Assembly (NCBI GenBank): GCA_003151475.1
Contig: PLXQ01000063.1
Coordinates: 1 to 64,000 of the forward strand
Length of the DNA stretch: 64,000 nucleotides
Direction of reading: 5' to 3'
Source: Acidimicrobiaceae bacterium
Lineage (GTDB): Bacteria > Actinomycetota > Acidimicrobiia > Acidimicrobiales > UBA8190
Shown here in pieces: positions 33,951 to 41,751 of the stretch. The translations under genes and the position numbers were made by a program. Position 1 is the stretch's first letter; every line of letters begins with the position of its first letter. The notes under the pieces were generated by a model. The model saw only the letters and a program-made list of their open reading frames with translations. It was not told the origin of the DNA and searched no databases.

Positions 33951-35048
33951 CTACGGCTGGCCGCTCCCCGTCGCTGTGCGACCGGGTGAGTGACGGCCCC
34001 TCTTCGAAAGAGGGACGAGGCTCCGGAGCCAGCCGACCAGGAATCCGGTGCCCCAGGAGAGGTGCATGACGGGTAGGGCGACGGCCATGCCCGCCCCCGC
34101 CGGTGGGTCCTGGCGCAGCTCCCGGCCTGCGCCTATGGCCACGACGGCCAGGTAGGCCAGGGCCACCTTGCGGCGCCAGGGCGAGAGGAGGCCCAGGACG
34201 AGCAGGGGGGCGGCCAGCTGGCGGAGCTTGAGCGATCCCGGGTACTTCCGGACCGTGGCGGCCCGGCCGATGCCGTAGAGGAAGTACTGGCGGAGGAAGG
34301 TGGCGAAGCTGTCCCTCGGCCGGTAGGTCGAGCGGATGGACGGGTCGAACCAGACACCGCCGTCCAGGCTGAGACGGTGCAGAAGCTCACCGTCCTCGTT
34401 GGTGGCGAACTCCTCGTCGTAGCCGCCCAGGCGGCGCAGGACATCGACCCGGGCGGCCCCCAGGTAGACGATGTCGGTCCAGGCAGCCGTCGCCGCCGTA
34501 TCGCGGAAGCGGGCCGGACCGGCGCCCAGCTTCGAGGTGAGAGCGGCCCCGACGGCGCGCTCGACCCAGGTGGTCCCCCGGGGCTCGATCGGTCCACCCA
34601 CCAGGGCCGCCCCTGAGTCGGTGAGGGCGCAGACGCAGTGGTCGACGTAGTCGGGGGCGATGAGGGTGCGTCCGTCCACGCGGACAAGGACGTCGCCGCG
34701 CGCGGCGCCGAGTGCCAGATTCAGACCGGCCGATTGGCGGCGTCCGGGATTGTCGAGGACACGGACGCCGGGGAAGCGGGAGGCGATTTCGGCGGTGGCA
34801 TCGTCGGATCCGCCGTCCATGACCAGGATCTCGACGATGCGGGGGTAGGTCTGGGCGGCGATGGCCTCGAGACAGCGCTCGATGTGGGCCTCTTCGTTGA
34901 GCACCGGCAGAGCAATGGTGACGCCGGGCAACGGTCCCGTGCGACCATCGACCACCGTTGGTCCCGGGTCCGAGTGACCAGGCAGCGGCAGCGCCCTTAA
35001 AACCGGGGTCTCGATCGCGTTCCTACCGAGACCTGCGCGACCGGACAT
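33951..35048 (-). CDS. GT2-family glycosyltransferase (ExoA-like)
   Basis: A 365-residue enzyme. The GT-A domain shows GVTIALPVLNEEAHIERCLEAIAAQTYP, VEILVMDGGSDDATAEIA, the metal-binding VRVDGRTLI and YDEEFATNEDGELLHRLS, the ED motif of ExoA-type succinoglycan transferases. Two hydrophobic segments at the C-terminus (about 275-330) suggest membrane association. It probably makes glycosidic bonds in a surface polymer, but it stands apart from the main polysaccharide locus. A GATAAT box lies 8 nt before the start. Confidence 0.87.
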   Translation of the reverse strand: MSGRAGLGRNAIETPVLRALPLPGHSDPGPTVVDGRTGPLPGVTIALPVLNEEAHIERCLEAIAAQTYPRIVEILVMDGGSDDATAEIASRFPGVRVLDNPGRRQSAGLNLALGAARGDVLVRVDGRTLIAPDYVDHCVCALTDSGAALVGGPIEPRGTTWVERAVGAALTSKLGAGPARFRDTAATAAWTDIVYLGAARVDVLRRLGGYDEEFATNEDGELLHRLSLDGGVWFDPSIRSTYRPRDSFATFLRQYFLYGIGRAATVRKYPGSLKLRQLAAPLLVLGLLSPWRRKVALAYLAVVAIGAGRELRQDPPAGAGMAVALPVMHLSWGTGFLVGWLRSLVPLSKRGRHSPGRTATGSGQP

Positions 35049-35056
35049 CGTCCACG

Positions 35057-35062
35057 ATTATC
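35057..35062 (-). promoter_or_regulatory. Extended -10 box of the GT2 gene
   Basis: On the minus strand TGATAAT, with GATAAT at these bases, lies 8 nt before the ATG of the GT2 gene, so the transcript is probably leaderless or nearly so. Confidence 0.5.
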
Positions 35063-35145
35063 ACGGTCGGACGCCGAAAAACAAGCAGTCGGCGGTGTTA
35101 TCGGGCTTTGTCCCGCCGGCGTTATCGGACGTTGTCAGGTCGTTG

Positions 35146-35846
35146 TCATTGGCCCTGCGGGATATGCAGCAATTCATAGCCCCGGCGGAAAAAGGCAAGC
35201 GGATCGGCTCCTGCGTCGATCTCGCGGTGCGTGATGGCGGCACCGAAACTGATGTTCCAAAAGGGGCCATCGTGATGATCGTGAAAGGAGACGTAGATGT
35301 AGGGCTCGTCGATGGTGGTATCGCCCGGGGAGGCCCCGTAGCCGGCCCGTGTGCCCGGTGCCCCTTTATCCACAGCCAGGTCGAAGTGCTCGGGCCAGAG
35401 CTGGATGGAGCTCGTGTCATCGGCGTCGTCGGAGCCGGCGGCGAAGGCCTCGACAATTCCCTGGCCAAGGCGAACCAGCGGGCCAGAAAGCGCGCCGCGT
35501 CGCTGTCGACATCGAGGGGAGCGGTGGGGTCGGCCGGGAGGTCGAGAACCGGGTGGGTGGGTGCGTCGGGGTCGACGCCGGCGAAGGCGAAGGCGTCTTG
35601 CAGAGTGGTGAGCGGTTGACGACGGCTTCCGTCACTCAAGATGCCGTCCACCACCAGGAGCTGGCGGCCGTCGAACTCGGGGGTGGCGAAACCACCGGGG
35701 ACGACGATGAGACCGAGGCGGCCCACCGCCGCATAGCGCGCCGCGCCGAGGACGCGGGCGGCCACGAGATGAAGCGCTTCCCGGGTGGCGGCGAAGTGCG
35801 GCGGTAGTGGCGGCGGAGGAAGCGCGGAGGCGGAATCGTCGTTCAT
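35146..35846 (-). pseudogene. Hypothetical protein gene with single-base frameshift
   Basis: The first part reads cleanly from the ATG at 35846 (QLLVVDGILSDGSRRQPLTTLQDAFAFAG, then DVDSDAARFLARWFALA). After about 35465 protein-like sequence moves to another frame: QGIVEAFAAGSDDADDTSS, QLWPEHFDLAVDKG, then YIYVSFHDHHDGPFWNISFGA and LAFFRRGYELLHIPQGQ, ending at a stop at 35146. Adding one G to the GG at about 35464-35465 (plus-strand CC) restores one protein of 233 residues. Function unknown; the WPEHFDLA segment is typical of a conserved actinobacterial family. Either a true mutation or a sequencing error. The ATG is 2 bp after the crotonase stop. Confidence 0.75.
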
Positions 35847-35848
35847 GA

Positions 35849-36529
35849 TCAGAGCTCGAGAGTGCCGGCGGGCGGGGCCGTGGCGGCGCGGGCCACGGCC
35901 CTGGCCTTCGTTTTCCTGAGAGAAGCGGCGTGACCGAGAGCGACGCGCTCGGCCAGGGCCATCGCCGCGGCGGGGAGATCGGCGGGATCGACGACGTCGG
36001 TGACGAGATGGGCGGCCAGGGCCTCGGGGGCGGTGAGGGTGCGGCCGGTGAGGCAGAGGTCGCGCGCCAGGGCGCCGCCGACGAGGTCGGCCAGGGGTGC
36101 GTAGACGACTTCGCCGAAGGTGTACTCGGGATGGGAGAAGCGGGCGGTGGTGGCGGCCAGGCGGAGGTCGCAGAGGACGGCGAGGTCGAAGCCCCCGGCG
36201 ATGGCCGGTCCACCGACGGCGGCCAGGGTGACGAGGGGGAAGGTGGCCAGGGTGTGGTGGTAGCGGTCCGACGACGCCCAGAGGCGGTCCGAGAAGGCGG
36301 GGTCGGTGGCCGCCTGTTCGAACTCGGCCAGGTCGAAGCCGGCGCAGAAGACGGGACCGGCGCCCGTGATGACGACGACTTTGAGATCAGGGTCGGCGGC
36401 CAGGGTGTCGAGGCGATCGGCGATCTCGTCGCGGAGCGCGATGGAGAGGGCATTTCTGCGTTCGGGGCGGTTGAGGGTGAGGAGGGCGACGGTCGGGGAG
36501 GGGCGGTCGAGGAGGGTGAGAGCGGGCAT
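35849..36529 (-). CDS. Enoyl-CoA hydratase/isomerase family protein
   Basis: A 226-residue crotonase-fold protein. The oxyanion-hole segments are present: FCAGFDLAEF (61-70) and GGPAIAGGFDLAVLCDLRLA (106-125). HPEYTFGE (133-140) carries Glu residues near the positions used in hydratases. It is about 30 residues shorter than usual, lacking part of the C-terminal helices. It could hydrate enoyl-CoA or act as an isomerase in fatty-acid or amino-acid breakdown; the substrate cannot be told. It is probably co-transcribed with the frameshifted gene 2 bp downstream. Confidence 0.85.
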   Translation of the reverse strand: MPALTLLDRPSPTVALLTLNRPERRNALSIALRDEIADRLDTLAADPDLKVVVITGAGPVFCAGFDLAEFEQAATDPAFSDRLWASSDRYHHTLATFPLVTLAAVGGPAIAGGFDLAVLCDLRLAATTARFSHPEYTFGEVVYAPLADLVGGALARDLCLTGRTLTAPEALAAHLVTDVVDPADLPAAAMALAERVALGHAASLRKTKARAVARAATAPPAGTLEL

Positions 36530-36635
36530 CAGGCCAGGATAGGGACCCGGTCGGAGAACTGTCGCTCCCCGGTGAGGGGTGCCCGCCGCGGAGCGACAGT
36601 TCGCATACCCGGTCTGTGTCGGGGGACGGCCCCGG

Positions 36636-38471
36636 TCAGGTGCCCGGGGTCCAGTTCCCTCCCGAGACGTTGACCGTGCTGGTCGAGTCGGAGGTGCCCT
36701 CGGCGCCGTAGCCGGAGACGGTGTCGTTGGTGAAGGTGAGGCTGGCGCCGGTGTCTGTTTCGTAGACGTTCTCGTAGGGAGCGGTGCCGGAGGGGAAGTC
36801 GAGAGAGCTGTTCTGGACGGTGACGGTGCCGCCGGAGTCGATGACGCAGGCCACGGTGGTATTGGCGCCGCAGTCGAAGGTGTCGTTGTCGAAGAGGAAG
36901 GGACCGCGGGGAACGGTGCCGGTGGTCGGTCGGCGGACCCAGATGGCGGTGCCCGCCTGGGGCTGGCTCATGGTGCAGTTCTCCACGGTGATGTTGCCGG
37001 TGGCCTTGCCCGAGCTCGAGCCGCCATCGGCGAAGAAGTCACCGGGGCCCGACGTGGACGCCGTGCAGCCCGAGATGGTGACGTTCTGGGATCCTTCGTT
37101 TCCCTGGTCGGCTTCCACGTCGAAGGTGTCGAGGCCCACGTTGTCGATGGTGACGGAGGAGACCGAGGCGCCGTTGACCGAGACGAAGGCGATGCCCATG
37201 CGGCCTGGGCCGGTGATGTTTATGTCGGAGATGGTGACGTTGACGGTGGGGCTGAGGATGCCCGATCCCTTGTGGTCCGCCGCCGACCGCAGCGGGTTCA
37301 AGGTGATGCCGTCGCCGAAGGTGGCGTTGATGGAGACGTTCTCGATGGTGGCGCCGGTGGTGCCCTGGAGGACGATGCCGGCGGCGAAGGCCATCTTGGG
37401 GTTGTAGCCGCCGGGGTTGGCGCCGGAGATGGTCATGTTCTCGAGGGTGAGGCCCTTTCCGCCGAGGGCGTTGAAGACGGGGTTGCCGCGCTGGGTACCC
37501 GAGCCCGTGGTGGTCGCCGGGGTGGTGGAGAGGTTCTCGTAGGTGCCGCCGTCGATGGTGAGGTTGTTCGGGAAGTTGAGGTTGAGACCTTCGTCCACCT
37601 GGTAGCAGGCTCCCGGTGATGGGGTGACGGTGGCGTTCGGGGGGAGGTTTCTGAGCCAGGGGCCGAGGGATTTGGAGACGTCGGTCGAGCAGTCCGAGGC
37701 GATGGAGGAGGGCGGGATGAGCGGGACGGGGGTGGGGGAGAACTGGTAGCTGGTGGACGACGATGCCGGCGGCGCGGCGTTCGGGATGGCCGCCGCCGTG
37801 ATGACGTCGGTACCCGAACTGGGAAGGGGGGAGGGCTGGGTGTAGGTGACGACGGCTTCACCGGCTGGTTCGCCTCCTCCGGTGATGACGGCCACCGGGG
37901 TGGTGGTGAGGGTGACGGCGGTGTCCGAGGGTGAGCAACAGGCGGTGGCCGTGCCACCGCCTGTGGCCGGGGTGAAGGACAACCAGACGGGTTCGGGGGC
38001 CTTGATGAGCTTGCCCAGGGCGTTGGTGACGGTGACGACGACCCCTGAGCTCTGGCCGGCGCTCAGGGTGCCGCCCTCGGCCACGGGCTGGGGGGAGACG
38101 GAGTAGTTGCACTTGATGGCCGAGGGCCCGACGGTGACCGAGCTGGTGGCGTTGCCCGAGCCGCGGATGTTGGTGACGGTGAGGGTGATGGTGAAGGTGC
38201 CGGCCGAGAGGTAGGCGTGGAAGTCGGGGAAGGGCGAGGGGGAGTTCGATCCGTCACCCCAGTTGACGTTGACGGTGCCGACGGGGCCTGCCTTCCAGTT
38301 GATGGTGCCGTTGACCGAAACGTCCTGGCCGTTGACGCAGACGGGGGAGACGAAGGTGACCGTGGGGTGGGTGGTGGCGGCCATGGCCGGGGCGCTCGAG
38401 AGAGCGACGGCGGAGAGTACGAGAAGAGCGGCGAGAAGGCAGGAGGTCGCCCGGAGCCGGTGGTTGAGCAT
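36636..38471 (-). CDS. Secreted PKD plus right-handed beta-helix protein
   Basis: A 611-residue exported protein. Residues 1-32 form a signal peptide (LLAALLVLSAVALSSAPAMA). A PKD-like Ig domain follows (VNVNWGDGSNSPSPFPDFHAYLSAGTFTITLTVTN, 66-100). After a second Ig-like part, the C-terminal 330 residues form a parallel beta-helix of the pectate-lyase type, with NLTIDGGTYENLS, LTLENMTISGANPGGY, ATIENVSINATFGDGITL and VTISDINITG. It probably acts on or binds polysaccharide outside the cell; no catalytic residues can be assigned. It stands alone, with gaps on both sides. Confidence 0.82.
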   Translation of the reverse strand: MLNHRLRATSCLLAALLVLSAVALSSAPAMAATTHPTVTFVSPVCVNGQDVSVNGTINWKAGPVGTVNVNWGDGSNSPSPFPDFHAYLSAGTFTITLTVTNIRGSGNATSSVTVGPSAIKCNYSVSPQPVAEGGTLSAGQSSGVVVTVTNALGKLIKAPEPVWLSFTPATGGGTATACCSPSDTAVTLTTTPVAVITGGGEPAGEAVVTYTQPSPLPSSGTDVITAAAIPNAAPPASSSTSYQFSPTPVPLIPPSSIASDCSTDVSKSLGPWLRNLPPNATVTPSPGACYQVDEGLNLNFPNNLTIDGGTYENLSTTPATTTGSGTQRGNPVFNALGGKGLTLENMTISGANPGGYNPKMAFAAGIVLQGTTGATIENVSINATFGDGITLNPLRSAADHKGSGILSPTVNVTISDINITGPGRMGIAFVSVNGASVSSVTIDNVGLDTFDVEADQGNEGSQNVTISGCTASTSGPGDFFADGGSSSGKATGNITVENCTMSQPQAGTAIWVRRPTTGTVPRGPFLFDNDTFDCGANTTVACVIDSGGTVTVQNSSLDFPSGTAPYENVYETDTGASLTFTNDTVSGYGAEGTSDSTSTVNVSGGNWTPGT

Positions 38472-38605
38472 CGGTGGGACAACGCTGGCTACGGCGCCGC
38501 CGTTACGGATTGAGGTGGCGACCTGGGCTTTTGTGCGGCGGATGGTTGCCGGGAATTTGAGGGGGGAGAGGACCGGGGTTGAGTGTGGGGGCGCACGATG
38601 GCGCC

Positions 38606-38767
38606 ATGAAGCAGCCCACCACGCACGACAGGGAGATTTCGGCCGAGGACCTCGGGGAGGACGTGATGGCCCTGGCGCTGGCCGTGTCGGCCGAGTCGCG
38701 GGCGCGGGCCTCGGTGCTGCGGTGGGTGAACGGGGTGCTCGTGCGGGTGATCGTCGAGGTGGCCTGA
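38606..38767 (+). CDS. Small hypothetical protein
   Basis: A 53-residue open frame starting with MKQPTTHDREISAEDLGEDVM and ending in a hydrophobic, basic helix (RWVNGVLVRVIVEVA). Composition looks protein-like: acidic first half, helical second half. No family is recognised. It converges with the GNAT gene. Confidence 0.45.
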   Translation: MKQPTTHDREISAEDLGEDVMALALAVSAESRARASVLRWVNGVLVRVIVEVA

Positions 38768-38813
38768 GGCTGCTCGGGTGGCGCCGGGGCGGAAACGGCC
38801 CGGCAGCGAGCGG

Positions 38814-39113
38814 TCAGGTCAAGCGGACGAGGTCGGCGTAGGCCGGGTGGTGGTCGATGTAGGAGGCCACGAAGGGGCAGACGGCGATGACGGAGAGGCC
38901 CCGGTCGCGGGCTTCGTCGAGGGCGACTTCGACGAGGCGGCTGGCCACACCATGGCCCTCGAAGAGGGGCTCGGTCTTCGTGTGGACGAAGGTGATGGCG
39001 CCGTCTGCGAGCTCGTAGGTGACGTAGGCGGCGAGGGCGCCGTCGACATGGGCTTCGTAGCGGTGGGCGGCGTCGTTGTCCGTGATCAGAACGGTCGACG
39101 GTTGATCGGCCAT
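38814..39113 (-). CDS. Small GNAT-like N-acetyltransferase (COG2388 type)
   Basis: A 99-residue member of the short GNAT family. The acetyl-CoA loop is GHGVASRLVEVALDEARDRGL (about 53-73), preceded by ITFVHTKTEPLFEG and followed by VIAVCPFVASYIDHHPAYADLV, which are the signature segments of this family. The acceptor is unknown; relatives have been suggested to act on small metabolites or proteins. GGGAG 4 nt upstream of the ATG supports the start. Confidence 0.85.
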   Translation of the reverse strand: MADQPSTVLITDNDAAHRYEAHVDGALAAYVTYELADGAITFVHTKTEPLFEGHGVASRLVEVALDEARDRGLSVIAVCPFVASYIDHHPAYADLVRLT

Positions 39114-39258
39114 GGGGCTCCCGAGGGTGTGGGCGGTGTCGGCTGGAGCCGAGCTTATGGTCGGTGAGCGGCTCGGCGGATCGTCGGGTGAGTGAATGTG
39201 AGAACATGCTCGGCGGATCGCTGAGCGGTCCGGCCCACCGCCAGGGAGGAAGTAGCCG

Positions 39259-39432
39259 ATGAGCCCGAGACCCCGTCCCAAATTCCCGCCCCGGCCCCCG
39301 AAGCTGGACGAGATGACGCACGCGCAGTGGGCTCTGTTCCTGATCGGGAACGTGGTGATGGCCGTGGTGGGGACGGTGGTGGCGCTGATCGTGGTGGCCA
39401 TCGTGGTGGGGCTGGCGGGCGGTCACACGTAG
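39259..39432 (+). CDS. Small single-pass membrane protein
   Basis: A 57-residue protein. A strong ribosome site (GGGAGGA) lies 8 nt before the ATG. The N-terminus is Pro/Arg/Lys-rich (SPRPRPKFPPRPPK), followed by LDEMTHAQWALFLIGNVV and a long Val/Ala-rich membrane helix (about 27-53). The positive N-terminus predicts it faces the cytoplasm. No family is recognised. It lies between the divergent GNAT gene and the convergent PAS gene. Confidence 0.65.
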   Translation: MSPRPRPKFPPRPPKLDEMTHAQWALFLIGNVVMAVVGTVVALIVVAIVVGLAGGHT

Positions 39433-39453
39433 GGAAAAGTCGCTCCGGGGGGT

Positions 39454-39867
39454 TCAGTCCGGATCGGGGCGGGCGGCGTCGTCGCGCTCGAGATGGGCGG
39501 CGACGAAGAGCTTGCCGTTGACGGTGACCGGTTGGAGGCGGCCCACGATGGGGACGATCTCGCCCTCGGCCGTCTCGGCCTCGGGGTAGAGGCCGGGGTC
39601 CATCTCGCGGTCTCGGGGTTCGGCCAGGTAGCCGCGACGGTAGGCCTGGTGGCCCCAGCGCTTCTTGGTGGGGACGAGCATCTCGACGAACTCTCCGGCG
39701 ATGTCGACGGTCTCCATGCCGAAGAGCTGCTCGGCCGCCTTGTTGAGGCCGAGAACGATTCCCTGGAAGTCCACGATGACAACGGGACGCTCGCCGGCGG
39801 CATATTCGGGTGCCGCGGCCAGGACTTCGTCGGGGATCTCGAGAGAGGGCATCTCGGGCGAGCTCAC
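39454..39867 (-). CDS. Stand-alone PAS-domain protein
   Basis: A 137-residue protein consisting of one PAS domain: VVIVDFQGIVLGLNKAAEQLFGMETVDIAGEFVEMLVP (29-66), then a second half with GEIVPIVGRLQPVTVNGKLFVAAHL. PAS domains sense small molecules, redox state or light, but no output domain is present, so it must act through a partner. The GTG start has AAAGGAG 9 nt upstream. The start lies about 95 bp from the divergent cyclase gene. Confidence 0.8.
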   Translation of the reverse strand: MSSPEMPSLEIPDEVLAAAPEYAAGERPVVIVDFQGIVLGLNKAAEQLFGMETVDIAGEFVEMLVPTKKRWGHQAYRRGYLAEPRDREMDPGLYPEAETAEGEIVPIVGRLQPVTVNGKLFVAAHLERDDAARPDPD

Positions 39868-39949
39868 GTCGGGTCACTCCTTTGAGACGGTGGTCAAGGG
39901 ACGGTGCGACGACGGTAGTGCCTGGCGGCGGGGGTCCAGCTCGGTGGCC

Positions 39950-39955
39950 TAGATT
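39950..39955 (+). promoter_or_regulatory. Leaderless -10 box of the cyclase gene
   Basis: TAGATT ends 6 nt before the GTG start at 39962, leaving no room for a ribosome binding site. Confidence 0.5.
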
Positions 39956-39961
39956 CCCGGC

Positions 39962-40939
39962 GTGGACCCGAGCAGCCTGCCCTCCTACGACGAACTGCCG
40001 GCCGTCGCCGGGGCGCCTTCGGGGTCGTCGTGGGGTGTGTGGGGTGAGGGCGATGTGTTCGGGTGCCTGAACCTGCTGAGCGCCGAGAGGGTGCAGGCCG
40101 GGGTGGCGTGCGCCCGGCGGGGGGCGGTGTTCAACCTGAACCTCGAGCTCGAGTTGCCGAGTCCCCCGTTGTTCTCCCGGTCGGCCTTCGAACACACGGT
40201 GCACGATTTTCCGCTCGGTCACGATGACGAGCTGTCGGGATGGAACACACAGAGCTCGAGCCAGTGGGACGGCTTCCGGCACATGAAGCACCCCGTCTAC
40301 GGCCACTACAACGCGGTGGACGACGAGATGCACGGGATCGAGCACTGGGCCCGGCGCGGGATCGTCGGTCGGGCCGTGCTGGCCGACGTGGCCCGTTGGC
40401 GCTCCTCGGTAGGCCGCCCGATTGATGCCGACAGCGCCACGGCCATCGAGATTGACGATCTGATGGCCACCCTCGACGCCCAGGGGGTCGAGCTCGAGGT
40501 GGGCGACATTCTTTTGCTGCGGACCGGCTGGGTCGGGTGGTACCGGGGCCTCGGGGCCGCAGAGCGGGCCGAGGTGGCGGCGCGAACGGCGCTGGTGGCC
40601 TGCGGGCTGCAGCGCGGGGTGGCGAGCGCCCGGGCACTGTGGAACCTGCATATCGCCGCCATTGCCGCCGACAATCCGGCGCTCGAGGTGATGCCCTTCG
40701 GGTTCGGCCGTCGCGAGGATGCGCTGAGCTGGAAAGAGGACCCGGGTCGGGCGGCGGAGACGATGCTGCACTTCAGTCTGCTCGGTCTGCTCGGAATCCC
40801 CATCGGAGAGTTGTTCGATCTCGACGCGCTGGCCGAGGACTGCGCCGCCGACGGGCGCTACACGTGTCTGTTGACCTCGGCGCCGCTCAATCTGTCGGCC
40901 GGCGTGGCGTCTCCTCCCAACGCGTTGGCCATCAAGTAG
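39962..40939 (+). CDS. Cyclase-family metal hydrolase (kynurenine-formamidase-like)
   Basis: A 325-residue member of the putative cyclase superfamily. It shows GCLNLLSAERV near residue 35, SSQWDGFRHMKHPVYGHYN (about 98-116) in place of the usual HxGTHxDAP metal site, IEHWARRGIVGRAVLADVA, and LEVGDILLLRTGW. The modified metal motif (QWDGFRH) matches a large subgroup without a defined substrate. Members hydrolyse formylkynurenine or cyclic or polyketide-like amides. It has a leaderless promoter and no operon partner. The stop codon lies at the start of a short tandem repeat. Confidence 0.82.
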   Translation: MDPSSLPSYDELPAVAGAPSGSSWGVWGEGDVFGCLNLLSAERVQAGVACARRGAVFNLNLELELPSPPLFSRSAFEHTVHDFPLGHDDELSGWNTQSSSQWDGFRHMKHPVYGHYNAVDDEMHGIEHWARRGIVGRAVLADVARWRSSVGRPIDADSATAIEIDDLMATLDAQGVELEVGDILLLRTGWVGWYRGLGAAERAEVAARTALVACGLQRGVASARALWNLHIAAIAADNPALEVMPFGFGRREDALSWKEDPGRAAETMLHFSLLGLLGIPIGELFDLDALAEDCAADGRYTCLLTSAPLNLSAGVASPPNALAIK

Positions 40940-40979
40940 CCGGGCAAACAGCCGGGCAAACAGTCGGGCAAACAGTCGG
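40938..40979 (+). repeat. Three-and-a-half 12-bp tandem repeats at a stop codon
   Basis: Units of AGCCGGGCAAAC, AGCCGGGCAAAC, AGTCGGGCAAAC and a partial AGTCGG begin inside the TAG stop of the cyclase gene. Confidence 0.85.
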
Positions 40980-41158
40980 GTCGACGAAGTACATCATCGT
41001 CATGAGGTCACAGGGAGTGCGGAAGCGGTGCGCCGGTGAGAGATGTTTCCGGTTTCGGATCGATTGATCAGGAATGCTCAAAAGTGCATGTATTACGAGA
41101 CGATGAAGGGCAAGGGGATCGCCATTGTCGAGGCGATTCACAGAAAAAGCATGACGAC

Positions 41159-41189
41159 GGGAAAAGCGCTGCAGAGGACCTCTTTTCCC
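41159..41189 (+). promoter_or_regulatory. Hairpin in the lsr2 leader region
   Basis: GGGAAAAG (41159-41166) pairs with CTTTTCCC (41182-41189) across a 15-nt loop, about 105 bp before the lsr2 start. The stretch 40980-41293 is AT-richer than most of the window and has no supported gene. It may be a terminator, attenuator or regulatory element for lsr2. Confidence 0.4.
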
Positions 41190-41293
41190 GCCGGTTTCTC
41201 CACTCTTCGCCTGGTGCCAGTTTTAAATTCCGGTATTCGGGGATTACAGTCACGGGTTCTTATTTGTGACAGCGGTAGGGAAGGGGAAACAAC

Positions 41294-41656
41294 GTGGCAC
41301 GGATTGAAGAATTGACAGTCTCGCTCATCGACGATTTCGACGGTAGCGAGGCGGCGGAAACGATCAAGTTCGCCCTTGACGGGAAGAGTTACGAGATCGA
41401 TCTTTCGAAGCCCAACGCCAGCGAACTGCGGCGGACGTTGCGGCCGTATATCGACCGCTCGCGCGCCGCACGGCGGGCGTCGGCCGCCCGACGGACGACA
41501 AAGGGTTCTTCGGGGCGCCGCGGACCGGCTCGTCGGTCCGAAGGGTATGACCGGACCGAAGTGCGAGAATGGGCCAAGAAGAATCGGATCAAGGTTGCGC
41601 CCCGGGGGCGGATCGCCAACGAGGTGGTCGAGCGCTGGCGAGAGGCGACGAAGTAG
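41294..41656 (+). CDS. lsr2: Lsr2 nucleoid-associated protein
   Basis: A 120-residue Lsr2 homologue, the actinobacterial H-NS-like protein that bridges DNA and silences AT-rich foreign genes. The N-terminal dimerisation domain reads LTVSLIDDFDGSEAAETIKFALDGKSYEIDLS, a basic linker follows (SRAARRASAARRTTKG, GRRGPARRS), and the C-terminal DNA-binding domain has VREWAKKNRIKVAPRGRIANEVVERW. The AT-hook-like sequence is APRGRI, where RGR inserts in the minor groove. GTG start with AAGGGG upstream. The AT-rich leader suggests autoregulation, which is inference. Confidence 0.93.
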   Translation: MARIEELTVSLIDDFDGSEAAETIKFALDGKSYEIDLSKPNASELRRTLRPYIDRSRAARRASAARRTTKGSSGRRGPARRSEGYDRTEVREWAKKNRIKVAPRGRIANEVVERWREATK

Positions 41657-41691
41657 CAAGGGCACGAAGTAACAAGGGCACGAAGTAACAA
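41648..41691 (+). repeat. 16-bp tandem repeats across the lsr2 stop
   Basis: Two full units (41648-41663 and 41664-41679) and a partial third follow ACGAAGTARCAAGGGC. The first contains the lsr2 TAG stop. Confidence 0.85.
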
Positions 41692-41696
41692 AAGGA

Positions 41697-41751
41697 AGGC
41701 GGAGACCGGGAGGGCCACCCGCATAGGGTCGGCCCCCCGGTTCTACCGCCT
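41697..41751. terminator. Bidirectional hairpin between lsr2 and GGDEF-EAL gene
   Basis: A long interrupted inverted repeat (AGGCGG and CCGGGAGGGCC on the left; GGCCCCCCGG and CCGCCT on the right) lies between two convergent genes and overlaps the last codons of the GGDEF-EAL gene. It could stop transcription from both sides. Confidence 0.6.

Noticed and set aside
41043..41315. A 90-codon frame overlapping the lsr2 start
   Set aside because: It overlaps lsr2 out of frame, lacks a ribosome site, and the lsr2 start is well supported.
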